64,000 nucleotides of DNA. Source: Allomyces arbusculus. Lineage: Eukaryota; Blastocladiomycota; Blastocladiomycetes; Blastocladiales; Blastocladiaceae. Position numbers and translations under genes: made by a program. Shown here one piece after another: positions 20,301 through 33,800 of the stretch (positions within the stretch are counted from its first letter, which is position 1; every line of letters starts with the position of its first letter). The DNA lies in NCBI GenBank assembly GCA_027604705.1, contig JADHYV010000033.1, positions 181,574 through 245,573 on the forward strand. Reading direction: 5' to 3'. Below the pieces are notes generated by a model. The model made no database searches. It was not told the origin of the DNA and saw nothing but the letters and a program-made list of their open reading frames with translations.

Positions 20301-21975
20301 CTACTCGCTCCCATCCTCGTCGTCATCCTCATCCCTCTGATCCGCGACCGCAGCCGCACCCGCCCCAACCGCCGCGCGCGCCGCGCGCTTCCGCTTGACC
20401 GCCTCCCTGATCTTAGCCCACTTCACATGAAACTTATCCAGCTCCACCTGCTGCGCCTTGACCGTCGCCGCCAGCCGCGCCGCGTGGTCTCGCAAAGCGA
20501 CTTGCGCCGCGTGCGCGGCCGCCGACTCGGCCATGAGCCGTGCGACAAACCCTTCGAGTTCCTGGATCCGGTCGCGCAACGCGTGCGTCGCCACGGTCTC
20601 GGACCCGTCAATGTCGGACGTGACAGTGGTGGTGGTCGCGTGCGACGCGGAGAGGGTCGAGGTGGTGGTGGTCGTGCGCCGGTCGGCGTCGCTCAACCAG
20701 GACGAGGTCGCGGTGGAAGGGCGCGTGGAGGGGGTACGGTCGGATGCGTGGAGGAGGTGCGCGTCGGACGCGCGCGGGGTCGCGGACTGGTGCGCAAGTG
20801 GTGGCGGTGGTGGGGGTAGGTCGGCGGTGGAATCGGATGCGGAAACGTCGCGGTCAAAGGAAGAGGCCAGATCCGTGCAGGATGCTGGCACCGGTGCGGG
20901 TGCCGGTGCTGGAGACGGCGCGTGCAGTATTGAGAACGGGGTGGATGCGGACGGCGTGTGCTCGGTCGAGGGCGGCGTCTCGTCGTGCGCTGCTGGAGTC
21001 ACGTCGCCGTCGTTGTCGTCATCCATGCTGTGGTCGCTGTCGCTGTCCTCGTCGACGTCGGCCATGGTTGCATCGATCAGACTGCTCGTCTCGTCCTCGT
21101 CGTCCTCGTTGTTCTCGTTTGGACCGAGAACGCTCCCATCCGCGACCACCGAGGCCCCGGCCCTGATCGACTCGGCCCCCGGATGCGTCTTGCTGGCCAC
21201 GTCGGCGGACGCGGCCATGTGCTGCGTGAGCGAGTCGACGAGTGTCCAGAAATCGGGTGCGGCGGGCCCCTGCCGGACCTATAGATGGCGCCAAGACATG
21301 AGCCCCCACTGCGAATCGCATGTGCCACACCCACACCAACGAATCCCGTCCGCACTCGCGGCGTACCGTTTCCGAGACCCAATCCACATCGACGGCCCAG
21401 TCGCTCGCGTTCCGCGGCGGGCTGCTCGACGCGTCGTCGAGGTGCGCCGTGTCGCTACTGCCGCTGGCGATGGGCTGCACCCACTTGAGCGCGGTGCGCA
21501 CGAAGACGGTCGGGTCCCACGAGTTGCGCGTCGACGGACCTCGAGCAGCAGCGGCGTCGGTTCCAATCTCGGCATTATTGGTCGAGACGACGGGTGCTGG
21601 CAGGTTCTCGACGTGTAGACTGCCATCCATGCTCTCGTCGGTCGACACCGACGCGAGCGACAGGGCCGGGGAGACCACCACTGCGCGCGCCGTGGCCACC
21701 TTGTTGGTCGAGGTCACCGCGCGCAATGACCCGCGCAGGCCCGCGAGCGCCGACGCCGTCAGGTGGTGTACGGCCGCGCGGTCGGCAGTGCTCGCAAACA
21801 GGCCGAGCCCGAGTGGCGGCGGCGCGCGCGTACGTGGAGAGGTCGGGAGTCCCGGTGGGGCCGCAGCGACAGCGACGAAAGGGGCGTCGACGGGGCCAAT
21901 GGCGGCGGGAGCGGTGCGCGAGGGCGTGACGTGCTCCCACGACGGATCGGCGGCTTGGTACTGGTGATTGGCCAT
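20301..21975 (-). CDS. Acidic protein with C-terminal coiled coil (528 aa), unknown function
   Basis: Two exons on the minus strand, 21975-21367 and 21278-20301, joined by an 88-base intron. The first exon ends in a plausible folded segment (WDPTVFVRTALKWVQ, DWAVDVDWVSET) that continues across the junction into VRQGPAAPDFWTLVDSLTQH. The middle is Asp/Glu/Ser/Thr-rich and disordered. Residues about 434-498 form a heptad-like coil (RDRIQELEGFVARLMAE ... QQVELDKFHVKWAKIREAVKRKR) that ends in a basic patch, then an acidic tail. It is divergently transcribed from the PACT-domain gene with 677 bases between the start codons. Co-regulation or a shared centrosomal role is possible but unsupported by homology. 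Confidence 0.65.
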
Positions 21976-22652
21976 GGTTTGCGGTTGTGGTCGGGGTTGG
22001 TGGGAGGTAGAGCTCGCGGTTCGCGGGAGCGTGGACCCGCGCCGACGGGTCGGCTGCCGCGGGTGGTGCGGTGCGGTGGGAACGACACGGCGGTCGTGGC
22101 GGGCGTTGAATTGCCAGAGGTCCAGGAGGCTTGTTGGAGGCGGGTTGGCGACGACCGCGACGACGACGACGACGATGGCGACGCCGGCGGTGGCCCGGCT
22201 GTGGCCAACGCGGCGTTTGCACGTCGTCTGGTTGGCCGCATGACAGGCACGAACGCGACGCGGTCGCGTGACGGAAATTGGGCAGGGACCGCTTCCAAGA
22301 GTGCGTCACAGGCGATGCGTGGGCCCCTGCCCAGCGCCGTCTACCGCGTCGTGGCGCAGCGGCAGGTGCAGATGCCAGGCCCATCGCGTTCCAGAAAACG
22401 AGTCGCGTGCCGAGCACACCGCACGCAGAAGCATCTGCAGTGCGGCTGCGCCACACCGACCCAGTCCGACCCAGTCGGCCGCTCGGTTCACGTTCGCAAC
22501 CGACCGCAAACTTCAATCGAGCAACGATCATCCACGACCACTTCCACCAGTACCAACGACCCAGCACCACCACATCGGCCCAAGGCCCCCACCTACTGCA
22601 CGCTTGCGCCTTTGCATGCGGCCGCCCGCACGAGGCCGTGCCGCAATTCACC
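21976..22652. other. Divergent promoter region between the coiled-coil and PACT genes
   Basis: 677 bases separating two outward-facing start codons. Upstream in-frame ATGs exist for the PACT gene (from 22278), but the sequence there lacks the acidic, GC3-rich character of the exon. No TATA box seen. Confidence 0.5.
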
Positions 22653-25600
22653 ATGTCGACGCCGGTCGCTGTATCTGACAACCATCCCGACCATTTCGAT
22701 GACAACGACGTCGACGAACCTGAGCCGTTCCGCGGCACGCCCGTGCCCGTTGACCCGGCCGACTGGGCCATCTCCGAGGCTGCTGCCGAAGCTGCACGAG
22801 CGGCACGCGCCGCATCCATTGTCTCATTCGGTTCCAGCTCAAGCAGTGATCAAGTCTTCCCGCTGCCGCCAACTCGCCCTTTGCCGCCATTGCCCGTCGC
22901 TGGGCTTCCGTTATTGCCCGGTGACTATGCTGACGACAGCGACGAGTCCGACGAGGGACCGGATGCGCTGCCCGTGCCCGACGGCGACGACGACCTGGGT
23001 TACGATGACGGCCTCGACCATGACCATCACGACGACGACGACGTAATGCACGACGAAGCCGAGGACCCGCTCTCTGATGCTGACCCCGCACTCTCCTCCT
23101 CGTCACGCACCACCTCGCCGCTCGTCGCTCCACCCTACGCCGTCGCGCCCGAATGGCCCGCCGTTGACGCGAACGGCATCCCCGTCCCGCTCGATGACGC
23201 GTTACCGGACGACGATGACGACGACGAGGAAGATGATGGCGTACTCGTCGACCATCCGCTTTTTGCACCCGTTTACATGCGCCCTGGGTCCGTGCGCCCG
23301 GGATCCGCACGACCAGGGTCGGCACGGTCTACGACACCGCTCTCAGTCGGTTCAGTTACGGCTGCTGTACCGGCGGCAGCAAGGGGGTTGCTGCGCACGC
23401 CGCTCGAGCCGGTACCGGACGATGCGGATACCGACGATGTCGATGGCGAGGCTGTGCAGGACCTGGCCTCGCACGCGCACAAGTCCGAGCAGGAAGACGC
23501 GCTCGACAACGACGACGACAACATTTCCGACCGATCTGTGCTCGACAACTCCGTACGACCCTTTCCCCCTCTCCCTTCTTCACCAATTCCACGCTCATTT
23601 CTCCTCGCCCAATTGTAGCCCTCCCTCGACGCCGCCCTGCACCTCGCCGCCGCCGCGCACGACAACGACCCGGACCTGTCCCCCGTCCCGCTCACCTACG
23701 ACCCTTGGCTCGCCGCGGCACTCGACCCGCAAACCGACCAACCCCCACTGTTTCGGCTCGCTCTGCACTCACTGCAGGCACACTACCAGTCCAATATGGA
23801 CCGATTGCGCGAGCACGCGCACCGGCGGCTCTCAGAACTGGCCCGGCAACTCGCGGCACAGGCCGCGGAACTCGCGCGTCTTCGGGCCGCCAGTACCGCC
23901 GCTGGTGCTGTAGGGTCGGACGCGGATACCGACTCGGACGTGGATTCGTCGGTTGCAGAGGACGACCAGGTAGATCGCGCGTGCCAGACGGACCTCACCC
24001 CTGACCGCGCATCGAACGATTTGGCCGCATTGGTCGCGGCCATGGACGCCGGGCGCGATCATGCGAGTGGCGATGTCCTCCGGCTGGCGGCGGCATTGCA
24101 GGAGGCCGAGGAGCGGGAGGCGCAGTTGACCGCGGAACAGGCCAGGGATCATCAGTTGGTAAGAGAGCTGGCGGATCAGGTCGCTGCATTGCAGGCCGAG
24201 TGCGATCAGGCTGACGCGGCGGCGGAAGAGTGGGCTGTGCGGTGTCGGGAGGCGGAAGCGCGTGTCGAGGAGGTCGAGCAGAGGTGTGCCGAGGCCGAGC
24301 AACGTACCACCGCTGCACAGGAGCGCGCGGGTGCCGCGGAAGAGCTTGCCGAACTCGCCAAGCTCGATGCGGCCAGCGCCAAGGAGCGGCTCGCGGACGT
24401 CGAAATGCAACTGGGGCAATTGCAGGCCGCGCACGACGAAGCGCTCGCTCAGCTCCAGGCGCAGACCGAATTGACCCCGCCCGCCGACCCAGTGGACCGT
24501 CTTGCGCGCATCGAGGACGAGAACGCGCGGCTTATCGCGCAAGTCAACCGACTCCGGGCCGACGCCGCACAGGCTGAAGCGCTGCACGAGTCGCTGCAGG
24601 ATATCATGGACGAGTGCCGCGAATGGAAGCAGCGTGCCAAGACCGCGGCTGCGCGGTGCGCCGAACTTGAGGCTGCGCTCACTACCGGCGCAGGTGTTGC
24701 CGTGACTACTGATGGCGAGTCGGATACGGCCGTAGCACTCGCCACCCTCGAGGCCGAGAACGCGCATCTGCGCGCCGAACTCGTGCGTATCCAGGACGAG
24801 GCCGCCGCACAGATCGCGCACCTGCTCGAAGGACACGATACGGGCTCGTCGACGAGTTCCGGGTCGGTCTCGCTCGTCGATATTCCCGCCGATGCGTCCG
24901 AGTCGTCGCCGACCTTGGTGGCGGATGTCGGCGCGGATGTGGGGGGTGTGCCTGCGGTGGTGGATCGCACGTCGTGGCTCGAGGCCGAGGTTGCGCGGCT
25001 GCAGGCGCTCGTGCCGGACTTGACCGCCGCCGCGCACGCGGCCGATGCGCAGTTGGCCGAAATGCACGCGGCGCTGCAAGACGTGGTCGAGCAGTGTGCT
25101 GAGTGGCGGCGGAAGGCCATGGATGCGGCGCAGCGGTGCTCCGAGCTCGAGCGTGCCGCCACGGGTGCGGATATTGGCGCTGCTGTGCCTGACGTACAGC
25201 GTGCGCCCTCGCCACTGACGGCTGCCGACGTGCCCACCGTCGTCATTGACCCGCCCGCCGTCGACCCGGACGCGTCGGCCGTTTTCTCGACCGCGTCGTC
25301 CAGCCCACCGGCCTCTCCACGACCCGCATCGGAACTCGACCGCGTCCGCGCGCGCAACGACTGGCTCGAGACCGAACAGGTCGTGCTATGTCGTCGGGTC
25401 ACGGACCTCCAAGAAGCTGCGCGCGCATACGAGACACAAGTTAACGAATTGCGCGAGTCGCTCGAGGACGTGGTGGACGAGTGCCGTATCTGGAAACAGC
25501 GCGCGATCGAGGCCGCCCGGTCGTCGATATCGGCCGGTTCCGCGCGGCCCGAGGACCAGGCGCGCGTCGAGGAACTCGAGCGCGAGAACGCGCGCCTGCG

Positions 25601-28600
25601 CACGCAAATGGCCGACTTGGAGTCAGTTGCGACGCAGGCGGCGCAGGCGATCACGGCATTGCACGAGCAATTTGATTCGACGGTCGAGGGGCACCAGGCG
25701 CAGCTCGACGATATGCATGCGGCGCTCGCGATGGTCGCGGCGGAACGCGCAGATTGGGCACAGCGCGCGATCAAGGCCGCGTGCCCGGATCTGGCCCCGG
25801 GGCCGGTCATGCTGGAGTCGGTTTTGCCAGACGAAGGGCGGTCGGTCACGGGTGCGGACGCGAGCGACAGAGGCGAGTCGTTGACAGGGAGCGAGTCGCG
25901 CCGTGGGTCGTCGACCAGGTCGAATGCCGGGTCGGTGCTCGATACCGAGGATGAAGTGGCAAGGTTGCGTGCGCAAATTGCCGAACTCGAGGCTGCGCGG
26001 CGCGTCGACGTGGATCTGATTGAGCGGTTGCAGGAGGCGATTCAGGAACTCGATCGCGCGCACCAATGTGAAGTCGCCGAACTGCGGGCGCTTGTGCCCC
26101 CGTCGCAATCGCACGATGGCAAGGCCGCGATGCCGCAACTTGAAATCACGACGGTGGTCGATGAGGGACGTGAGCCCTCGGACCAGGTCGTGACGCCGTC
26201 CGATCGGCCGAGCACTGAGAGCGACTTGCTCGACCTGTACAATGTCTCGCTCGCCACGACGACATCGTTGCTCGCGATCGCCGAGGACGATCATGATTCC
26301 GGTGCTGTCCCACCGGTCGCGCCTGCTGCCGACGAGACGGACCATGATGCGCTTGCGCAGGAGAACGACCGGCTGCGAGCGCGGATCGCCGATTTCGATG
26401 CACGCATCGCCGCGGATGCCGACCGAATCGCCCACCTGCAGGCGCGTGTGGAACGCGCCGAACTCGACCCGATCGCCGTGCGCAATGTCTGGCTCGAGTC
26501 GGAGAATGCTGCACTGTGCCGCCAAGTCGCCGAGTTGCAGGCTGCGGTCCGTGGATCCAAGTTGCACGTGCGGGTCCCCGTGGACGATGGCGACGAGGAT
26601 GACGATGTGCCGACGCCCGCAATCGGCGGCCAGCGAGCGCTCGACGACGACGAGACTGCGACGCCGCTGTCGCTCGACGCCGCGCCGGGCACGCACCTGC
26701 CAGACCCGGAGTCGCCGCCGCGGTCGCCGCGGCCAAAGACATTGACCACTTTAGACTTGCCGGCGCACGACGCTTCGTCGCCAGACGTCGCCGACGATCA
26801 CGACCACCACCGCCACCTCGACGGCGGCCGCGGATCGGAATCCACGGGGACGCCCGAACCGCCCGGCGCTGAGCACCCACCACCACCCGGCATGATCTTG
26901 ATCGAGGCGGAGCAAATCGTCGGTTTGCGCGCGATTGTCGAAAAAGCCGAGGCGACGACGCAGATCATGAAGGATATGGCCGCGCGCAATGCCTGGCTCG
27001 AGGCCGAAAACCACGCGCTCGAGCTGCAAGTGTCGGAGTTGCAGGATGCGATTGCTGCCGCGAGGCAGCGCGAATTCGCTGCGGTTTCCGCACGGGCCAT
27101 GCATGACGACGCACACGATACGACCGCGTCCGACACGACGTTCTCGACCAACACGAGTTCGGAGCCCGACTCGGGCCCGGCCAGCCACGCTGCATCAGCG
27201 TCGCCACTCGCCGCGCTTATGGACGAGAACCAGCGGCTGCTCGCCAAGGCCAACCGGCTCGAGGCCAAGGTCCTCGAGGACGCCGACTGCGTTGCCGCAC
27301 TCAACGACCTAATTCGTGCGCAGGCCGACCATATTGCCGATATTCAGGCCGACGCCGACCGGGTCGCCGAGCTTGAGCAGCAAATCATGCGCAACGAGGC
27401 CGAGTTTGAGGACCAGACGTGGACGTTGACGGCGTTGCTGGAGGTGCAGCAGGTGGCGGCCGCGCAGCAGATTGCCGCGGCCGAGGAGGAGTTGGAAGAG
27501 GTGTATGCGAGGTTGGAGAAGGCGGTCGCGGAACGGGATGAGTGGCGCAGGCGCGTCGCGGTCGCGCTCGAAGCCAAGGCCGAGTTGAAGGAGGCCGAGG
27601 CGATGATTGCGCGGCAGGTGCGCGCGGTCGAGGACGTGGAAGAGGTGAGCGTCCAGGTTGCTCCCGATGCAGACGAGGGCAAGGAAGGTACGGCGGCCAA
27701 TGCGACCGAGGACCGCGATGCGGCCACTGATGTAGGCGAGGACCAACACACGGAACCCGAAACAGCGCTTGCCGAGGACGTCGAGGAGCCTGAGCACGGC
27801 AATGCGGGCCGCGATGCCGACGAGCTCGAAGAACTGGGGAGCGACTTGGACCCCGATATCGAGGAACCTGAACCGCTTGTACCCATTACGGACGAGGACC
27901 TCGCGGCGCTTATGCTCCCCAAGGACCGCGAAATCGAGCGCCTCGAGACGCTCGTGCACGACAAGGACCGCGCAATCAACGACCTCCGCGACTCCATTTC
28001 CCAGCACGAGCAGGCCCTGGCCGATTTGCGCGCGAAACTCGCCGACACCGAGTCGCGCGCGACGCAAGAGACCGAGCGCGCGGCCAAGCTCCAGGACGAT
28101 GCGCAGCGGCTGTGGCAGACGGTGCAGGACCTGATCGACGACCAGGCCGGGTGGGATGAGACGATGGGCCAGGCGCTCGAGGACCAGCGCGTCGAGTTTG
28201 CCACGCGCGAGACGCAGATTTTGGACCAGGTCGCGCACTGGAAGAACAAGCATGATCAGCTGGCGGAGAGGGTGGACGAGGTGCACGTGTTGCTCCGCGA
28301 CGCGGTCGTGGGCGAGGAAGAGGTCAACAGTAGCGAGGAGCCATTGTCGCTCGCCGCGTGCGCGGCTGCAATCATCGATCGCGTGACCGAGCTGTCCGAT
28401 GCCAAGAATGCCCTGGCCGATCGCGTGCGCGACGTGGAGCGCGAGGCCGACGAGCTCGCGCAGCACGTTGTGCAGTTGCAGGACGCGGCGCGTGCCGAGC
28501 AGGCCGGGGTCGAGGAGTTGCGTGCGGCGTTGAACCGCGCAGTCGAAGAGGGGAGCGAGTGGATGGGTCGCGCTCAGGATGCGGCCGACCGTGTGCAGGC

Positions 28601-30491
28601 GCAGCAACAGGACTTGGCGGCGCTTGCAGCACGGGCCACGGACCTTGAGCACGAGATTGCGGCGTGGGATGTCAAACATCGTGACACGGTCTCAGCGCAC
28701 GCCGCCGAAATCGCCGATCTCGAGCACGAGCTCACGTTGTGGGACGCCAAGCACCGCGACGCCGTCGCCGCGCACGCGGCCGAGATTGCCGAGTGGCGCG
28801 CCGAACTCGACCAAGTGCGCACGCAAATGGCCGAAGCGCAGCGGGTCTGCGAGCAGGCCGAACAGGAGCGCGACCACTTTGCGGCGCTGATCGACGCCGG
28901 TCACAGCCGTCGCCACAAGTCACCGTCGCCCGTACACGGCGCGGCAGCAGCAGGAGCGGCACGTAGCGCGAGCCCGTGGGCGCACCTCGAGGCCGTGGCG
29001 CGCGAGCGTGACAAAGCGGTCGAGGCGCTCGAAGTGACGCGGCGCACCATGGCCGACGTCGTCCAGGAGCGCGACGAGTTTGTCTCGTCGCTTGCGCGCG
29101 CGCATGCCGTACTCGAGGAACAAGGAGCAACGCTTGATGAATTACGTGCTGAGGTGGTCGCAGCACGGCGGCCGCAGTCGGCACCAGGTACCGCCGCGTG
29201 GGACCGGTCGCCACGCGCTGAAGTGTCCCCATTCTCGCGGTCGATGCCGACGATTCGCGAGTCGCTGTGCGCCGACGACGGGATACGCACCGGACCCATG
29301 CAGGGCGTCGGCAATATCTCGTTTGCGTCTACCGGCCAGCTCGAATCGTCGGCGTCGTCGATCGTCTTCCACTCGCAGCAGCCGCAGCACCAGCACCAGC
29401 ACGACTCGCCCAGCACCAACCCGCCGCTCGTCGATCCGCGCTACACGCGCACCAGCGGCGTGCTCGACCCGCCGAGTCCGGCTATCAGCACGTTCCTGCG
29501 CGCCGACGCTGACGCGGTCCCACGCACTGGATCCGCGCAGCGCGTCTCGTCACGGCTCGCGCACCTCGGGTCCGATCCGGACACGAGCGGGATGCCGAGG
29601 CTGCACACGGCGCTCGAGTACCTGTGCACGGAGATTCACGACCGCGACTTGCAGCTCATGGAGTGCGACCATATCATTGATGTCTTGCGCCGCGACTTGC
29701 GCGGCGTGCAGGACCAGGTCGCGTCGAGCCCGGCGCCGTTTGTTGTGCCCGATACACCGCCGAGGCGAGCTGCCGCGCGGAGCGCACCGCCGGCGGGGGC
29801 AGCGGCGGGGGCAGCACCGGTCGCACGTCAAGGGCCGCCGCCGTCGGCCGCGGCACAGACGGCGGTGAGGCAGCTCGTGCGTGCGCTGTTCCAGCTGCAC
29901 CGGCAGTACCTCGAGCTGCAAATCGACTGCGACGCGCTGCGCGGTAAATTGCACGCGCAACACCGTGCAGGACCGCCGGGCGCGCGAGTCCTGGCCCGGA
30001 TCGCCGCGCTCGTGTTCCAAAAGCAGTATTTGATGCATGTTATCGAAGAACACCAGCACGAGTAAGTTCTTTGCCATCTGTTCCTTGTTGTTCCCGCACC
30101 TCACCCATTTCGCTTCGTATTTTGCAGAGACGACCTCGCTTGGAACCTCGTGCACTCGCTCGGCATCACGCGGCCCGCCCCGCTCGCGCCCTCGCCGCGC
30201 CGCCGACTCCGCGCGACCGTTTGGGCCATTGTCGCGCTGCGCCGGTGGTCGGTCGGTTTGCCGCTTGATGTGGACGTGGCACCCGACACACCCGCCGCCC
30301 CACCGGTGCGGCCGTGGTCGGCGCATCCGGCCGGCGCGCCCAAAGTGGTCGCGGTCCCGGCTCGTTCCAACTCGGCGCGGCCAGCGATGATGATGGATGA
30401 TGAGGATGATGATGAGGGAGGGTACGCGTGGGCGGGCCCGCGGGCGGGTGCCGCACACGAGATGCAGATGCATGACGAGGGGCGGTGGTAA
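22653..30491 (+). CDS. Giant coiled-coil centrosome/spindle-pole scaffold with C-terminal PACT domain (2,568 aa)
   Basis: Exons 22653-23552, 23619-30061 and 30128-30491. Residues 1-300 are acidic and disordered. Residues about 340-2,250 are almost continuous heptad coiled coil (LEAEVARLQALV, WLE.E...L..QV.EL repeats) with disordered breaks. The last exon junction builds a pericentrin/AKAP450 targeting (PACT) motif: ALVFQKQYLMHVIEEHQ joined to DDLAWNLVHSLGI and then RRLRATVWAIVALRRW, matching the family's KxxL.xL...(R)RFR...I.A..R pattern. The middle exon runs into a TAA that overlaps a consensus GTAAGT donor, so the PACT half is gained only by splicing. In fungi such proteins (Pcp1, Spc110) recruit gamma-tubulin to spindle poles. 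In a flagellated species a basal-body role is likely. Confidence 0.88.
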
Positions 30492-30871
30492 GAGACGGGG
30501 TTGGGGGGTTGGGGGGGGGGGGGGGGGGTTTCGGGCGTGATCATAATGTACAAAGGCCAAATTACATCTAGCAAGGCTGTGGATTTTCCATTAGCTTCAA
30601 CGAAACGCCCAGCAAGCATTCGCGGCGTGACCGGCACTTGCCCACCTGACGCTGTCCACCAACGCGGCCGGCCAACAAACAACGATGGTTGATCATGACG
30701 GTGACGGGGGCTCTGGTAATTGATTGATTGGTGATGATGATGATGTGCAACGGCGATGAAAAAACAAACCCAATGCTCTCGCTCCTCGTTTTTATCGCGG
30801 ATTGGAATCCGCCGATCGACGAACGAAGAGCAACACTCGTGCACGAATGCACGACGCGTCTCGGTCTGCAT
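30492..30871. other. Convergent intergenic region with an 18-base G run
   Basis: Separates the 3' ends of the PACT and GATA genes. Contains a G18 run at 30511-30528 preceded by shorter G runs, then AT-richer sequence. No gene seen. Confidence 0.65.
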
Positions 30872-33800
30872 TCACGCGCTTCCCTCGTCGCGGGCATGCA
30901 CGACCGCATCGCGAATTGTCTCCGACTCCAAATCGTTCCCCGCTTTCGCAGCGTCCACAGTGCCGACCGTCGCCTCGACCGTGGGCATTGCGAGCTCAAA
31001 CTCCGCGGCGGCAGCACCCGGCACGAGCGGCAGCGGCACCACCACCACCGGCGCCCGCGTCGGTGCCGCCACCGCCGCCGGAGCGGCCTCCTCCGCGTCC
31101 ATCGAATCGGCATCTACGTCCTCGCTCTCGTCATCGTCGCCGTCGTCCGACCCGACTAGATCAATCGCTTCCTCGCTCAAATCGTCGAGGTCGTCGAGGT
31201 CGTCGTCGTCACTCGATGGCCGTGGGCGCGCGCGCGTCGACGCGCGCCGGCGCAGGCCCGACGGCGGCGGCGGCGGCGGCGGCGTGGACGACGCGTATTC
31301 GGGTGGCAGTACGCTGGAGGACCCGCCACTGCCGCCGCCGTTGCTCGCGGTGACGGTGGGGCGGGGCGCCGCGTGGGTGCGGCGGTAGAGGCCGCAGGCC
31401 TAGACGGATGGAGAGCGCGGAGAGTCAGTTACCACTCCGAGTGCCCCGACTTGGGGAAGCTGGGAATGAAAAAAAAGGCGCCGGACATTGCAGAGCGTCT
31501 CGCGATTCTGTCCACGTCGCCACGCGGGCGTTTCCGTGGTCCCACAATCCACACAGATCCCGAGCGATCGCCGTGTGCGCAGCACCTTGATCTCGCCCGC
31601 GGCCGTGCGTTCCGTCGGCCGGTGCATGCCGTGCAGTTTCTCGCTAAACATACGCGTTAGTTCCCACTCCACTCCAACCCTCGGCAAAAACGAGAAAAGA
31701 CGCACTAGAGCCCGCACGGATTACACAGCATACTGCCGGCTCTAATTCGACTGCGCCGCCACACTGGTGTGTTCGTAATCAAGCAATTCACGCAAATCCG
31801 GTCGGCCAAGGGCGGCGGGGGCGGCAATGTCCGGGCCGTACTCATCGACTCGCGCGCGGCGACGGCCGCCAGCGCCGCTGCGGCTGCACCCATGGGCGCC
31901 GACGGCGCCGACTGCGGCCGCGGCGGCGGCGGGGACAGCCGCGTCGGCGACAAGAGCTCATTGCCCGCCAATGCGTCGGCCGACATGGCGGCGGCACCGG
32001 TTGGCGACGTGAGCGCGGCGGAGGTGGACGAGGTGAGCGTGGCGGGCGGCAGTAGCGGCAGCGGGACCGGTCCGGCCATGGCGGCAGCCGCGACAATCGC
32101 GCCGATCGAGTTGGCGTCATGCGCAGCGGCAACGGCCGCCGGTGCTGGCGGGACGACCGCGGGCACGGGCAGCGGGATCAGTGGTGGCGGTGGCGGGACT
32201 GGCAGGCCGCGCATCCGGGCTGCGGTCGCGCGCGACACGCGCGCGCGTTTTTTTGGCGGCGGCAGCTGCGAGGACGGTAATGGATCCATGTCTGCGCCCA
32301 CTTTGGCGTCGCCGTCCGCGGCCGCCGCTGTCTTCGCCGCCGCCGCGGCCGCCTCTCTCGCTGCCGCATTCGCCGTCGCCCGCTTGGCGTACCGCGCGGT
32401 GCCCGAATTCGCGTGCCCGCCACGGCGCACGACCATGGGCGGTAACGGGATCGGCGCCTGGTCGCGGTCGCGATCGAGGTTCGCGAGCCGGATCGTCGCC
32501 GAGACGGGCCTTGTCACTTCCACACTTGGGCACCGCTGGTTCGCGGACCCCAAGCAAATCGGACTGATGATTTGGCTCGGCAACGAAATCGCGAACCGCT
32601 GGCCCGCCGAGTCCGGGTCGATCCCACGCGGCATCGGCGGGGGCGGCGGGGGACCCACGGGGTGTGTGGAAATACTGCTGCGCCGCCGCGCGCCGGATCC
32701 GCCGCGCGCCGTGGATGCGGACGAGGACGCGCGCGGCTGCAGCCGGAGCTTGACAAAGAGCGGCGGGGTTTCTGGGCGCGGCGGCGGCGGCGGCGGTGGC
32801 GGCGCCGTCGGGGTCATGGTCCTGGCTTCGGACGACATGCGCCGTGTCCGTGGCCGCTTGGCCGGCGGTGGACGCAATGCGTCGTCGCTATCGTCGGCCT
32901 CGAAATCGTCGTCGTCGTCGTCGACGTCATCGCTGGAGCTGCTCGATGACGACAGGGGCAGGTCAATCGGCACGGCCTGCACGATGGGCCGGCGCACGCG
33001 CGCGGACCCCGCCGCGGCCGGCTGCTTTCTCTCGGCCTCTACAGCGGCGAGCCCATGGACCGTGGCCGGTGCGAGCGGCGGCGAGAGCATCCCATTCGCG
33101 GCGTGCCGCCCGCGCACGATATTCGCCAATGCGGTCGCGGCCGACCGTGCCGACCCGACCGTGTCTTGACCTGTCGGGTGCGGGATCACAATCGGCTCCT
33201 GCTCCTCCTCCTCTTCCTGCTCGGCCTTGGGCTTGGCCGCGCGCCGCTTGCGGCTTCGTCGTTTCGCGGCGGGTTTCGGTTTCTGCTTGGTCTCAACCTC
33301 GACATCATCGTCGTCGTCGTCCAACCCCGTCGCGGGCGGCGTCAGCGGCTCGGACGCACTTTCGGCCGTGTCGCCCGTGGTCGGTTTCGCACACAGGGCC
33401 TGCCAGACGTGCCGCGGCATTGCTGGGCGCACGCCCTTGGGCCTCTTCCCATCCGCTGCTGCCGCTGTTGCGGCCGCGGCAGCCGCGCCACGGCGTCGAC
33501 GTGTAGTTGGGCCCGCGGCGGGCGCTGCTTTTGGCGGTGCCGCCGTGGAGGTCGATGCCGACTGCGCGAGCAAGGACGCGGCCGACGTGCGCGAATAGAG
33601 CGGCGGCGGATGCGGTTCCTCGGTGGCTGCGGGGGTCACGCGCGGCGGCGACCACGGTGCCGCCGTATCGTTCTGCCCGCGGCGCGGCCAGGCGGGGCCG
33701 GACGACGACTTGGCGAGCACGGCTGCGGCGGTGCTGCGCGTCCTCGGCAGCTTGATCGCCTCGGTCTGGTCCGGTTCCAGCATAAACCCCTCACCGTCGT

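Noticed and set aside
22278-22652. Earlier in-frame ATGs for the PACT gene
   Set aside because: The sequence between them lacks coding bias and lies in the divergent promoter. The ATG at 22653 has a good CACCATG context and starts the acidic region.
30060-30065. TAA as the true end of the giant coiled-coil gene
   Set aside because: It overlaps a consensus GTAAGT donor, and splicing to 30128 completes a PACT motif in frame.
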